The translations under genes were made by a program, and so were the position numbers. Below the pieces are notes generated by a model, which saw nothing but the letters and a program-made list of their open reading frames with translations, ran no database searches and had not been told where the DNA came from. Shown here piece after piece: positions 1 to 8,187 of a stretch of 26,011 nt of DNA. The stretch spans positions 1-26,011 of the forward strand of contig JAEYOX010000041.1 in the NCBI GenBank assembly GCA_023411265.1, given 5' to 3'. Numbering within the stretch: the first letter of the stretch is position 1; the number at the start of each line of letters is the position of its first letter. The stretch comes from Bacteroidota bacterium. Lineage in GTDB: Bacteria; Bacteroidota; Bacteroidia; Flavobacteriales; Weeksellaceae.

Positions 1-1090
1 TAATAATCGTATTGGGTTCCAGTTTTCTTTTGCTGAGCCAGATCCATAACAGTCCTAAAAGCGGAGCTAAGAAGATGATAAAAAATGCTCCTCCGGAATT
101 ATTAACGCCATTCGGATCCAGACCTAATAAATCTTTGTTCAGGTTTTTTGCTGCGAAAATACTCAGCGATCCACCGCTCTGTTCATAAATGCCCCAAAAA
201 AGGATAGAAAACAGAATAAAAATCAACGCAGCCCACAATTTTTTACGTTGTTCCGGTGTCACTTTAGACATTTCATAAAACAGATAAAACAACGTTAAAG
301 GCCCGATGGTGTACATGAAATAATCGGTATACTCCGTTTTTGCCACCATAATCATAATTAACGGAATGAAAACGAGAGACAACAGATATACCCCATATTC
401 TTTCCATTTCGGGATGATGGTTGTAATATCCGAAAGCGGATGTCCGGGCTGAAGGCCAATTGTTCCGAGCGTTTTTTGAGTAAATACAAAATTGACCAAA
501 CTGATGACCATGACTATAGCTGCCAGACCAAAAGCTACGTTCCAGCGGATTCCTTCGGGAATGATTTCGCCGAAAAGTTCTCCTTTTCCGATGGCAATAC
601 ATAAATATCCGCCTAATAATGCGCCTAAATTAATACCGGCATAGAAGAGCGAAAATCCTGCGTCTGCCCGTGAATCGTTGGGTTTATAAAGCTGTCCCAC
701 CATAGAAGAAATATTCGGTTTAAAAAAGCCAGTTCCCACCACGGTGAATGCAATTCCTAAAAAGAAGAATTGGTGCGGATCTGTAGCCAGAATTAAACTT
801 CCGACAATCATTAACAATCCACCCCAGAAAAGAGATTTTCGAAACCCCAGGATTTTATCGGCAAAAAGTCCGCCCACAAAAGTGAACGCATATACAAAAG
901 CTTGGGTAGCGCCGTATTGTAAATTGGCCTGTTCTTCCTCTAAATTTAGCTGTGAAATCATGAAGAAAACCAGCATTCCTCGCATTCCGTAGAAACAGAA
1001 GCGTTCCCACATTTCGGAGAAAAAAAGAGGCCAGATTTGTTTCGGATATTTCCCTTTGAAATTCTGGATTTGTTCTAAAGTTTGTGCCAT
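1..1090 (-). CDS. POT-family peptide MFS transporter, C-terminus cut by window edge
   Basis: Inner-membrane carrier of the proton-dependent oligopeptide transporter (POT/PTR) family, which imports di- and tripeptides with protons. I translated the strand by hand: 363 codons from the ATG at 1090 to the left edge without a stop, so roughly the last quarter to third is missing. The POT signature ExxERF is at E26-E29-R30-F31 (EMWERFCFYG). A family motif GGLFADKILG follows, then the TM4-5 region with FYAGINLGALLGG. The conserved TM7 glutamate is in YEQ, E303. It resembles the next gene (1171-2667) more than the third one: both lack the long hydrophilic insert seen there. It begins just beyond the terminator of the neighbouring transporter gene, so it is probably transcribed separately, but I see no convincing promoter in that 80-base gap. 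Substrate specificity cannot be read from sequence. Confidence 0.93.
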   Translation of the reverse strand, partial: MAQTLEQIQNFKGKYPKQIWPLFFSEMWERFCFYGMRGMLVFFMISQLNLEEEQANLQYGATQAFVYAFTFVGGLFADKILGFRKSLFWGGLLMIVGSLILATDPHQFFFLGIAFTVVGTGFFKPNISSMVGQLYKPNDSRADAGFSLFYAGINLGALLGGYLCIAIGKGELFGEIIPEGIRWNVAFGLAAIVMVISLVNFVFTQKTLGTIGLQPGHPLSDITTIIPKWKEYGVYLLSLVFIPLIMIMVAKTEYTDYFMYTIGPLTLFYLFYEMSKVTPEQRKKLWAALIFILFSILFWGIYEQSGGSLSIFAAKNLNKDLLGLDPNGVNNSGGAFFIIFLAPLLGLLWIWLSKRKLEPNTII

Positions 1091-1117
1091 TTTCTTGGTT
1101 TTGCTGAACGAAAGTAT

Positions 1118-1143
1118 AAAAAAACCATCGAATAAACGATGGT
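1118..1143 (-). terminator. Intrinsic terminator of the middle POT gene
   Basis: On the minus strand a perfect 7-bp stem ACCATCG / CGATGGT (1124-1130 with 1137-1143) closes a 6-nt loop and runs directly into a T tract (A run 1118-1124 on the plus strand). It lies 28 bases past the stop codon of the gene at 1171-2667 and upstream of the next minus-strand gene, so it separates two paralogous transporters. Confidence 0.85.
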
Positions 1144-1170
1144 CTTAAATTATTTAAATGTAAAACGGGA

Positions 1171-2667
1171 TTAATGAATTCCTTTCATAAATTTATTCAA
1201 AAGCGGAGAAAGTAGTAATAAACCAATTCCTGATCCTAACATTAAATAAGTAATGAATGGGTAAAGATCAAAGTCATACGTTGTAAGAATCTGTTCCAGT
1301 GTAGCTGCCAGATAATTTCCTAATGCAAAACTGGCCATCCAAACTCCCATCATGATAGAAGTGATTTTACCCGGAGAAAGTTTGGTTACCATAGATAAAC
1401 CAATTGGCGAAAGCATTAATTCGCCGATGGTTAATAATACATATACTACTACCAGCCACATTGGACTAACAAGGTTTCCAGCATCTGCGCTGTTTTGAGC
1501 TTGGGTCATGATGAAGAAAGCTACCGCACCAATAAACATAGCCATTGCGAACTTCACGGGAGTTCTGGGGTTGAGTCTCTTTGCTGCCAGTTTGATCCAT
1601 AAAATAGAAAACAATGGAGCAAGAGTTACAATGGCAATGGGATTAATATTCTGAAACCATGTAGTTGGGATTTCGAAACCACCTACATTTCTGTCCGTAT
1701 TTTCCTGTGCGAAAAGATTAAATGTTCCCCCTGCCTGTTCAAATCCTGCCCAGAATACGATATTGAAAAAAGCAAGTATTAAAATAACGAAAACTCGGGT
1801 CCATTCTGTAGAACCTGATGTCCCTTTGAAAATGGATAAGCCGATAAACCCTGCACCTGCAATTCCGAGGATCCAGACCATAATAGTATGGATGAGATCT
1901 GAGGTATTGTTCCAGATGAACATCACCAGAAAAACAAAAGCTACGTTGGCAATGGTATATAAAGCTACATCTCGCCAGTCTTTGGGCAGAAGTTGGGTGA
2001 TTCCTTTTTCTTTATATCCCGGAGGAAGACCTACATCTTCCAGGGTGTTTCTTCTTCCGTAAAACCAAAGAACACCAATCAGCATCCCGACACCGGCAGC
2101 CAGGTAACCGTAAGGCCAGCCTACTTTCTCACCTAATGTTCCGGCTACAAACGGGGAAAGGAAAGCACCAATGTTGATTCCCATATAAAAAATGGTAAAT
2201 GCGCCGTCTTTTCTGGGATCATCATTATCATAAAGATCTCCTACAATGGTTGAAATGTTCGGTTTGAAAAAACCATTACCTAAAATTAAAACACCTAAAC
2301 CTAAGTAAAAAAAGTTTTTTCTCGTTTCCAGATCACCTAATAAATCAACAAAAGCACTGGCTGCAAGCATGAACTGGCCGACTGCCATTACTAATCCTCC
2401 TATGAGGATTGATTTTCGCTGTCCTAAAATTTTGTCCGCAAACCAACCTCCCAGAATTGGGGTTAGATATACTAACGCAGTGAACACTCCATAAATAGAG
2501 AGAGATTCCGCGCGGTCAAGTCCAAATCCTCCGGTAGCTAATTCGGCTGTAAGAAAGATTGTTAGTAATGCACGCATTCCATAGTAGGAGAAACGTTCCC
2601 ACATTTCTGTGAAAAACAGAGAGTAAAGTCCTTTTGGATGTCCCTGTGTTGGTTTTGCTGTATCCAT
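1171..2667 (-). CDS. POT-family peptide MFS transporter
   Basis: Complete 498-residue proton-coupled oligopeptide transporter with the hydrophobic pattern of a 12-14 helix MFS protein. Visible marks: ExxERF at E21-E24-R25-F26 followed by YYG; GGWFADKILGQ after TM2; FYMGINIGAFLSPF in TM4-5; the TM7 glutamate E310 in FWAGFEQAGG; and a late helix with TIGELMLSPIGLSMVTKLSP, typical of the family. The ATG at 2667 gives the usual short cytoplasmic N-terminus before the motif. It is flanked by its own candidate promoter (2696-2725) and terminator (1118-1143), so it is likely monocistronic. Known of the family: uptake of di- and tripeptides driven by the proton gradient. Which peptides this copy prefers is unknown. 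Confidence 0.96.
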   Translation of the reverse strand: MDTAKPTQGHPKGLYSLFFTEMWERFSYYGMRALLTIFLTAELATGGFGLDRAESLSIYGVFTALVYLTPILGGWFADKILGQRKSILIGGLVMAVGQFMLAASAFVDLLGDLETRKNFFYLGLGVLILGNGFFKPNISTIVGDLYDNDDPRKDGAFTIFYMGINIGAFLSPFVAGTLGEKVGWPYGYLAAGVGMLIGVLWFYGRRNTLEDVGLPPGYKEKGITQLLPKDWRDVALYTIANVAFVFLVMFIWNNTSDLIHTIMVWILGIAGAGFIGLSIFKGTSGSTEWTRVFVILILAFFNIVFWAGFEQAGGTFNLFAQENTDRNVGGFEIPTTWFQNINPIAIVTLAPLFSILWIKLAAKRLNPRTPVKFAMAMFIGAVAFFIMTQAQNSADAGNLVSPMWLVVVYVLLTIGELMLSPIGLSMVTKLSPGKITSIMMGVWMASFALGNYLAATLEQILTTYDFDLYPFITYLMLGSGIGLLLLSPLLNKFMKGIH

Positions 2668-2695
2668 ATTGAATGTTAATTATTGTTAAGACCCA

Positions 2696-2725
2696 CAAAT
2701 ATACTTTTTTTTGGTAATGAACCAA
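2696..2725 (-). promoter_or_regulatory. Bacteroidota-type promoter for the middle POT gene
   Basis: Read on the minus strand: TTG (2723-2725), 19-nt spacer, then TATATTTG (2696-2703). This matches the Bacteroidetes/Flavobacterium consensus TTG - about 19-21 nt - TAnnTTTG. The start codon at 2667 is 28 bases past the -7 box, giving a 5' leader of about 20 nt. The promoter sits between the upstream gene's terminator (2739-2767) and this gene, which is a sensible order. Confidence 0.7.
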
Positions 2726-2738
2726 GGATTATCACAAT

Positions 2739-2767
2739 AAAAAATCGCAACGTAAAAGCTGCGATTT
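2739..2767 (-). terminator. Intrinsic terminator after the POT/DPP4 pair
   Basis: Minus strand: 8-bp perfect stem AAATCGCA / TGCGATTT (2742-2749 with 2760-2767), 10-nt loop, then a run of six T before ATTG. It lies 24 bases past the stop codon of the gene at 2791-4491 and would end a transcript covering that transporter and the upstream peptidase. Confidence 0.82.
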
Positions 2768-2790
2768 ACTTATTGATGAATATTCAAATA

Positions 2791-4491
2791 TTAATGAACT
2801 CCTTTTTCTTTCATTACTTTATTGAGCTGTTTCAGGATGGAAAGTCCTAAAAGCGTTGCCAGCAATAATAATCCGAAATTCACCCAAAAGAAATTGGCCT
2901 TATCCTCATAGCCGTACCACAAACTGGCCAGAACCCCGGAAAGCTTATTTCCAATAGAAGTGGAAAGGAAAAAACCTCCCATCATGAGGGCTGTAATTCT
3001 TGGTGGCGAAAGTTTGGAAACCAAGGATAATCCCATGGGGGAAAGACAAAGTTCTCCAATCGTAATGACACCGTAAGCCGCAATGAGCCACCATGAGGAT
3101 ACTTTATCCAAACTGCCGCCGCTAGCGTAAATGGCGCCTACCATTACCAGACATGAAAGTGCTGAAATGAATAACCCAAGTACAATTTTTGACGGAGTGC
3201 TTGGTTCTTTCCCTCGCCTGCGAAGGAACATAAAAAATCCGACAACTAAAGGTGTTAATGCAATTACCCAGAACGGATTTACCGATTGCAAAAGTTCTGT
3301 ATTGTAAAGGTAGACAGGCTGATCGGGGTTGGCGTCAAGCCTTGCTTTTTGCTCACTATTCAGGTTTCTGAAATAAATATGCTTTCCTGTTTCTTTCAGT
3401 GCTTCGCCCGTTTCGTCCTTTTGCGCACGAAACTGCTCATCGTACACCGGTACTTCCTGATCTTTGTAACTCAGTCCGAGCTGTCCCCGCTTTCCTGTTT
3501 CATCCTGTTCTCCATCAATCATATAAACCGATTGTAGCGGCTTCACAATACTCGCAGGAATTTCACGATCGGTATAATATTTCGCCCAGTTGGTTAATGC
3601 AGTTCCGTTCTGTTTGAAAACCGCCCAGAACATCAAACTCACTGCAAAAATAGCGAGTAAAGCACCGATAGGACGTTTGTCTTCGGCATTCGCTTTCACA
3701 TAGAGCATTACATAGAAATATATCACAGGAATACAGGCAAAAATAAAGGCATCAGTAGAATCGCTGCCAAAAATATCTCCCGGGATTATCCATCCAATAA
3801 CCCCTGCAATAATTGCAGGCAGGAACACTTTCATCAAAACATCGGAAATTTTGGTATCACCTTCCTGAACCGGTTTGATGATATTTCCTGAACGGATATG
3901 CTTCATTCCAATCGTAAACACTACAAGTCCGAACAGCATTCCTCCACCGGCAGTGATGAATGCAGGCCCCCAACCATATTTATTCCGCATATAAGCAGCA
4001 ACGAAGTTACAGATCAGCGCACCGATGTTAATTCCCATATAGAAAATGTTGTAACCGGCATCTTTATTAGCTTTATAAGGTTCTTCGGTATAAAGGTTAC
4101 CCAAAAGCGTAGAAATACTTGGTTTGAAGAATCCATTACCCAATATAATCAAGCCCATGGAAGCATAGAAAAGCGGGAGTTCCTGAAATAGCCCTAACCC
4201 AATATAACCTGCAGCCATTAGAATTCCACCGATGTAGATGGCTTTGACATAGCCTAAGACACGGTCGGCAAGAAATCCTCCTAAAAATGGAGTAAGATAA
4301 GTAAGCGCGATAAATGTTCCGAAAATATCGTAGGCATTTTTATCCAAAAAAGCGAGTCCGCCGGTATCTTTCGGGTCGATCATGTAAAGCACGAAAATTC
4401 CGAGCATCAGGTAATATCCGAAACGCTCCCACATTTCAGTGAAAAACAGAAACGGCAAGCCTTTAGGATGTTTGTTGGTTGTTTTTTCCAT
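2791..4491 (-). CDS. POT-family peptide MFS transporter with long central insert
   Basis: 566-residue POT/PTR carrier. ExxERF is at E19-E22-R23-F24, followed by YY; GGFLADRVLGY, FYMGINIGALICNF and TIGELCLSPMGLSLVSKLSP are the other family marks. It differs from its two neighbours in two ways. A hydrophilic, Glu/Lys/Asp-rich segment at about residues 315-402 separates TM7 from the next helix, where the middle transporter has only about 20 residues. And the usual TM7 FEQ reads FKQ, with K293 in place of the glutamate. The reading frame is intact, so this is a subfamily trait or a divergent carrier rather than a broken gene. It follows the DPP4-type peptidase gene by 32 bases with no terminator between, so the two are probably one operon. 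It likely imports dipeptides, though altered coupling is possible. Confidence 0.95.
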   Translation of the reverse strand: MEKTTNKHPKGLPFLFFTEMWERFGYYLMLGIFVLYMIDPKDTGGLAFLDKNAYDIFGTFIALTYLTPFLGGFLADRVLGYVKAIYIGGILMAAGYIGLGLFQELPLFYASMGLIILGNGFFKPSISTLLGNLYTEEPYKANKDAGYNIFYMGINIGALICNFVAAYMRNKYGWGPAFITAGGGMLFGLVVFTIGMKHIRSGNIIKPVQEGDTKISDVLMKVFLPAIIAGVIGWIIPGDIFGSDSTDAFIFACIPVIYFYVMLYVKANAEDKRPIGALLAIFAVSLMFWAVFKQNGTALTNWAKYYTDREIPASIVKPLQSVYMIDGEQDETGKRGQLGLSYKDQEVPVYDEQFRAQKDETGEALKETGKHIYFRNLNSEQKARLDANPDQPVYLYNTELLQSVNPFWVIALTPLVVGFFMFLRRRGKEPSTPSKIVLGLFISALSCLVMVGAIYASGGSLDKVSSWWLIAAYGVITIGELCLSPMGLSLVSKLSPPRITALMMGGFFLSTSIGNKLSGVLASLWYGYEDKANFFWVNFGLLLLATLLGLSILKQLNKVMKEKGVH

Positions 4492-4523
4492 ATATGAGTT
4501 TTAAATTTTATTAAATAGAAAAT

Positions 4524-6653
4524 TTACAGGTGTTCCAGAATATAATCTGTCATCATTTGATACAGTTGGGGTCTGGTATTTCCTCCATAAATACCGTGGT
4601 TTTTGTCGGGATACGTCATGAACTGAAATTTCTTTTTATTCTGAATGAGTGCTTCCGCGAAGGTAGCCGCATTTTGATAATGCACATTGTCATCGGCAGT
4701 ACCGTGAACCATCAGGAAATTTCCTTTCATCAGTTCTGCAAAATGAATAGGAGAATTGTCATCATAACCTGAAGGATTTTCCTGCGGTGTCCGCATAAAT
4801 CTTTCCGTATAAATGGTGTCATAGTACCTCCAATTGGTCACGGGAGCAACAGCTATTCCGGTTTTGAAAATATCCGCACCTTTGGTCAGGGCTAGCCCGG
4901 CCATATAGCCGCCATAGCTCCATCCGAAAATTCCGATTCTGGAAGCGTCAATATAGGACTGGTTGCCAAACCATTTTGCGGCCGCAATCTGATCTTCAAT
5001 TTCGTATTTTCCCAGCTGCATGTAAGTTACTTTTTTAAATTTCGTACCTTTTCCGCCTGTTCCGCGCCCGTCAATACAGGCCACAATGTATCCCTGCTGC
5101 ACAAGATGGCTGAACCATAACCCATTCCCGCCGTCCCATGAATTGGTTACTTGCTGAGATCCGGGACCGGAATATTGATACATGAACAACGGATATTTTT
5201 TATTCGGATCAAAATTTTTAGGTTTCATGATCCACGCATTCATTGGATCGCCGGCTTCGTTCGGAATTGTGAAAAATTCTCTGGGACTCCAACCGTCAGA
5301 TTTTAATTTTTCCAGCATATCATTGTTGTTTTGCAATGTTCTTACTGTTTTTCCTTTGTTATCTTTCAAGGTAAAAGTGGGAGGTTGTGAAGCAGTGGAT
5401 GAGGTTTCGATGAAATAATGAAAATTGCCGCTGAAATTAGCCGAGTTATTGCCTTCATGACTGGAAATAATTGAGGATTTTCCATTGTTGATATTTACTT
5501 TCGTAATCACTTTATGAATGCTGCCGGTTTGGTTGGTCTGAATAAAAATTTCATTGCTGACCGGATTATAACCATAATAATTGGTGACCTCCCATTCGCC
5601 CTTAGTCACTTGTTTTTTTAGTTTCCCGTTCGCATCATACCAGTAAAGATGGCGGTATCCGTCTCTTTCGCTCGCCCATAGAAAGGAATTGTCTTTCAGA
5701 AATTCCATTGTAACATTATCTGTATCCACCCACTTTTCGTCGGTTTCTGTGAACAGTTTTGTGACAGATCCGCTTTTTGTATTCACTTTCAGAATATCGG
5801 AAGCATTTTGTATTCGCTGCGAAGTAATCAAAATTATCTCATCTGCTTTTGCCGTCTGAATGATATTGGGAATATAATAATTTTTAAAACCTGACAAATC
5901 TATTGGCGATACATTTCCTGAATTCAACCTGTAAAGATGCGCTGAAACTTTGGAATTTTCTTCCCCTGCTTTAGGATATTTAAAGCGCATTTCTGCCGGA
6001 TAAAGAAGATCACCATATATGGGGATGTACACTTCTTTTACTTGGCTTTCATCAGATTTTACAAAGACAATAGCGTCTGAATTTTTTGTCCATTCGTATA
6101 ACCGTGCATGACCGAATTCTTCTTCGTACACCCAGTCGGCCAGTCCGTTCAGGATGTGATTTTTCTTTCCATCATGAGTGATTTGAGTGATTTTTCCATT
6201 ATTCAAATCCTGGTAATAGAGATTATTCTCAGAGATAAAAGCTACTTTTTCCGCATCGGGCGAGAATCTCGGTTCCTGAACAAAATTTCCGTTGTTTAAT
6301 GGAGTTGTTTTTTGAGATTTTAGATCTTTAATTTCAAATTTTCCCAGAAAGGAATGTCGATAAATGGGTTGACTTTCTTTCAGTAGCAAAATTTTATTTT
6401 CATCTTCAGAAAATTCATAGCTTTCGTAGTTTCCTTCTGCAATTGTTCCGGCCTTCTGTGCAGTTTGATAAGAGAATTTTGCGATTCCTTCACGTTCCAG
6501 CACAGTGTAATGTTCGCCGTTTTTCATGGAATTGATTCCTGAAATTCCTTTGCCTCGGTAATATCCTGAATATATCTTATCGAGCGTAATTTGCTGGGCT
6601 AACGTTATTTGAAAAGAAGTAAAAAGTAATAAGGATAAAACAATTTTTTTCAT
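4524..6653 (-). CDS. Secreted S9 family peptidase, dipeptidyl peptidase IV type
   Basis: 709-residue serine exopeptidase that removes N-terminal dipeptides, typically X-Pro or X-Ala, from peptides. An N-terminal signal peptide (MKKIVLSLLLFTSFQ..., cleavage probably after LAQ) sends it to the periplasm or outer-membrane side. The first 450 or so residues are the beta-propeller. The DPP4 hallmark glutamates that bind the substrate amino terminus are in DWVYEEEFGH (E177-E179). The C-terminal alpha/beta-hydrolase carries the triad: S579 in GWSYGG, D654 in HGTADDNVHY and H686 in DKNHGIYGG. Length matches bacterial DPP4 enzymes such as that of Porphyromonas. Its position directly upstream of a peptide transporter suggests extracellular protein is degraded to dipeptides that the transporter imports. 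A TAnnTTTG-like box lies just upstream (6673-6680). Confidence 0.95.
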   Translation of the reverse strand: MKKIVLSLLLFTSFQITLAQQITLDKIYSGYYRGKGISGINSMKNGEHYTVLEREGIAKFSYQTAQKAGTIAEGNYESYEFSEDENKILLLKESQPIYRHSFLGKFEIKDLKSQKTTPLNNGNFVQEPRFSPDAEKVAFISENNLYYQDLNNGKITQITHDGKKNHILNGLADWVYEEEFGHARLYEWTKNSDAIVFVKSDESQVKEVYIPIYGDLLYPAEMRFKYPKAGEENSKVSAHLYRLNSGNVSPIDLSGFKNYYIPNIIQTAKADEIILITSQRIQNASDILKVNTKSGSVTKLFTETDEKWVDTDNVTMEFLKDNSFLWASERDGYRHLYWYDANGKLKKQVTKGEWEVTNYYGYNPVSNEIFIQTNQTGSIHKVITKVNINNGKSSIISSHEGNNSANFSGNFHYFIETSSTASQPPTFTLKDNKGKTVRTLQNNNDMLEKLKSDGWSPREFFTIPNEAGDPMNAWIMKPKNFDPNKKYPLFMYQYSGPGSQQVTNSWDGGNGLWFSHLVQQGYIVACIDGRGTGGKGTKFKKVTYMQLGKYEIEDQIAAAKWFGNQSYIDASRIGIFGWSYGGYMAGLALTKGADIFKTGIAVAPVTNWRYYDTIYTERFMRTPQENPSGYDDNSPIHFAELMKGNFLMVHGTADDNVHYQNAATFAEALIQNKKKFQFMTYPDKNHGIYGGNTRPQLYQMMTDYILEHL

Positions 6654-6672
6654 GTAATCTCAGGTAAGTTTT

Positions 6673-6680
6673 CAAAGATA
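6673..6680 (-). promoter_or_regulatory. Candidate -7 box (TATCTTTG) for the DPP4/POT operon
   Basis: Minus-strand TATCTTTG fits TAnnTTTG and lies 19 bases before the ATG at 6653. I found no TTG at the expected -33 spacing, so this rests on one element only. Confidence 0.4.
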
Positions 6681-6714
6681 TAAAATTTCTTAAAATGGCC
6701 GCCGTTTTTCGGCT

Positions 6715-7620
6715 TTATGTTGATGGCGCAGCAGTAGCGGAATCCTGCTGTAAAGGTGGGTTGATATTAATTTCTATCGGCTCATTGGAGTTGAGCTGTT
6801 CTAATGTTTCCTCGCTGGCATACATTATAATGGCTACTACAAGAAGTGATATCGATAAAAACATTATGTAAAAAAAAGTAAAGGTAAATGACACAAAATT
6901 AGACCACAGGGTTCGCACTACAATTGATTTAGTGTTTTTACCTTTAAAAAACTGAAGAAAAGTCCAGATGTTCAATGCCATTGCAATCAACAGAAATATT
7001 CCTATAAGATCGCGGTTCAGAAAATACCCAACAAGTTCGGTGAAGAAATAAACCACCAAAGCTTGACCTGCCAGAAAGGTCATTACCACCAGCCATTCCG
7101 CGTAGTATAATTTATATTTTTTAAAGCCTAAATAGAATCCTAACGCAGCAGCAGGAATCATCAGTAAAATAAGAAAAGCAAGATGATTGGCAAACCAAAC
7201 TACAATGTTTTCCAGAAACTCATAAATATTTTTAAAGTCTACATTTTCAGCTGATTGTGAATTGTTTTCTTCTTCATAAAACTTCTCTTTTTTCCCGTCC
7301 TCATGACTCGGATCGATGACAAAATGATTCAGCAAACCGCACAAGGTTCCCAGAATCACCACAAAAAGAACGGGTTTGAAATGATTTTTTCTTCTTCCCT
7401 CCAGATATTCGCGGATGGTGTGGCCGGGTTTTGTAAAAAGCATTTTAATGCTGTACAGAATTCCCTTGTCCACATGGAAAATACCGTGTTGTATTTCATG
7501 TATCAGAAAATGGAAATCAATACGTCCGGTGTCAGCTTTCTGTCCACAAGTGGGACAAAATTTCTGTTCCAGAATCAAATGCTGTCCGCAGTTTTTACAG
7601 TGTTTCCGTTCATGGTTCAT
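6715..7620 (-). CDS. DUF3667 family zinc-ribbon membrane protein
   Basis: 301 residues, function unknown. The N-terminus is a zinc ribbon with CxxC-x10-CxxC (C8, C11, C22, C25). It is followed by the conserved stretch typical of DUF3667 proteins (HEIQHGIFHVDKG, then LFTKPGHTIREYLEGRR and NHFKP). After that come about four to five hydrophobic helices in the segment from roughly residue 85 to 270, and a short Gln/Ala/Thr-rich tail. The ATG at 7620 is the only start that includes the first cysteine pair. The family is common in Bacteroidota and has no assigned biochemical role. Minus-strand neighbours concern peptide use, but a 61-base gap with a candidate promoter separates it from the peptidase gene, so no functional link is claimed. 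Confidence 0.88.
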   Translation of the reverse strand: MNHERKHCKNCGQHLILEQKFCPTCGQKADTGRIDFHFLIHEIQHGIFHVDKGILYSIKMLFTKPGHTIREYLEGRRKNHFKPVLFVVILGTLCGLLNHFVIDPSHEDGKKEKFYEEENNSQSAENVDFKNIYEFLENIVVWFANHLAFLILLMIPAAALGFYLGFKKYKLYYAEWLVVMTFLAGQALVVYFFTELVGYFLNRDLIGIFLLIAMALNIWTFLQFFKGKNTKSIVVRTLWSNFVSFTFTFFYIMFLSISLLVVAIIMYASEETLEQLNSNEPIEININPPLQQDSATAAPST

Positions 7621-7634
7621 CGTGAAAGTTTTAT

Positions 7635-7642
7635 CAAAAATA
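7635..7642 (-). promoter_or_regulatory. Candidate -7 box (TATTTTTG) for the DUF3667 gene
   Basis: Minus-strand TATTTTTG matches TAnnTTTG and lies 14 bases before the ATG at 7620. No correctly spaced -33 TTG was found. Confidence 0.4.
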
Positions 7643-7749
7643 TCATTTTTCTATAATAAACTCATTTAAATTTTACAAACCGGATAATAACATTGAATAT
7701 TTGACTAAATTTAGGTGCGTTAGAATTTGATTTTCAAAAATATAATAAT

Positions 7750-7971
7750 ATGAAAAAGTGGATGAAAAATCTTTGCACGAAGAACAATAGAGCTCTGCAT
7801 TTTCTGCCGGATTCAATGAAACATATTTTTCGTGAGAAAAAATATAAGGTTTCGAAACTGCCGGAAATATCTGAAAAAACAAATCCCAAAGAAGAATTGT
7901 TCGAAAATACTTCTCCGGTTTGTTTCGAAGAAAGCCCGGAAATTAGAGATGAATACAAAAACATTCAGTAA
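7750..7971 (+). CDS. Small hypothetical protein (73 aa)
   Basis: I do not recognise this protein. The open frame starts MKKWMKNLCT and encodes a charged, soluble peptide: basic first half (KKW, KNNR, FREKKYK), acidic second half (PKEEL, EESPEIRDEYK), two cysteines (C9, C58), no signal peptide or membrane helix. It is transcribed divergently from the DUF3667 gene. Upstream, TTG (7701-7703) and a poor -7-like element AGAATTTG (7722-7729) are roughly placed. Its Lys/Glu/Asn-rich composition looks like a real Bacteroidota protein, while the opposite-strand frames here are Phe/Ser-rich and look like shadows. A 216-base gap to mtaB argues against co-translation. It could also be a chance open frame. 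Confidence 0.45.
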   Translation: MKKWMKNLCTKNNRALHFLPDSMKHIFREKKYKVSKLPEISEKTNPKEELFENTSPVCFEESPEIRDEYKNIQ

Positions 7972-8152
7972 CTAGGTCAGGGTTTTAAATTTGCTTGAAT
8001 ATAAGGGGTAAAAACTAACGATCATTAGTGACTTATAACAATCACTATTCAAAAAACACAAATAATTGAAACGGTAGATGGTGAATCGAGATAAGTACTG
8101 TTTTCTTTTTTTATTGGCGATCTCCTCTTCGCTGCAGGTAGAAATTATTGCT
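7972..8152 (+). other. Non-coding spacer before mtaB
   Basis: No credible reading frame. It holds one further TAAATTTG element (7986-7993) without a matching -33 TTG, and a weak inverted repeat TAGTGA / TCACTA (8026-8031 with 8042-8047, 10-nt loop) not followed by a T tract. Neither can be assigned a role. Confidence 0.4.
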
Positions 8153-8160
8153 TAAATTTG
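8153..8160 (+). promoter_or_regulatory. Candidate -7 box (TAAATTTG) for mtaB
   Basis: TAAATTTG matches TAnnTTTG exactly. Transcription would begin near 8165-8167, about 20 nt ahead of the ATG at 8188. The TTG at 8158-8160 that would extend the protein lies inside this box and therefore should not be in the mRNA. There is no TTG at ideal -33 spacing. Confidence 0.5.
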
Positions 8161-8187
8161 CATTCCTTTAACGATGTAGAAAAAATA

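Noticed and set aside
273..602. 109-codon minus-strand open frame
   Set aside because: Out-of-frame shadow of the leftmost POT gene, whose own frame runs unbroken from 1090 to the window edge with all POT motifs.
6701..6713. Hairpin GCCG/CGGC just past the DUF3667 stop as a terminator
   Set aside because: Only a 4-bp stem with no T tract after it on the minus strand.
7734..7964. Minus-strand 76-codon frame opposite the small plus-strand gene
   Set aside because: Phe/Ser-rich, no recognisable features, antisense to a more protein-like frame.
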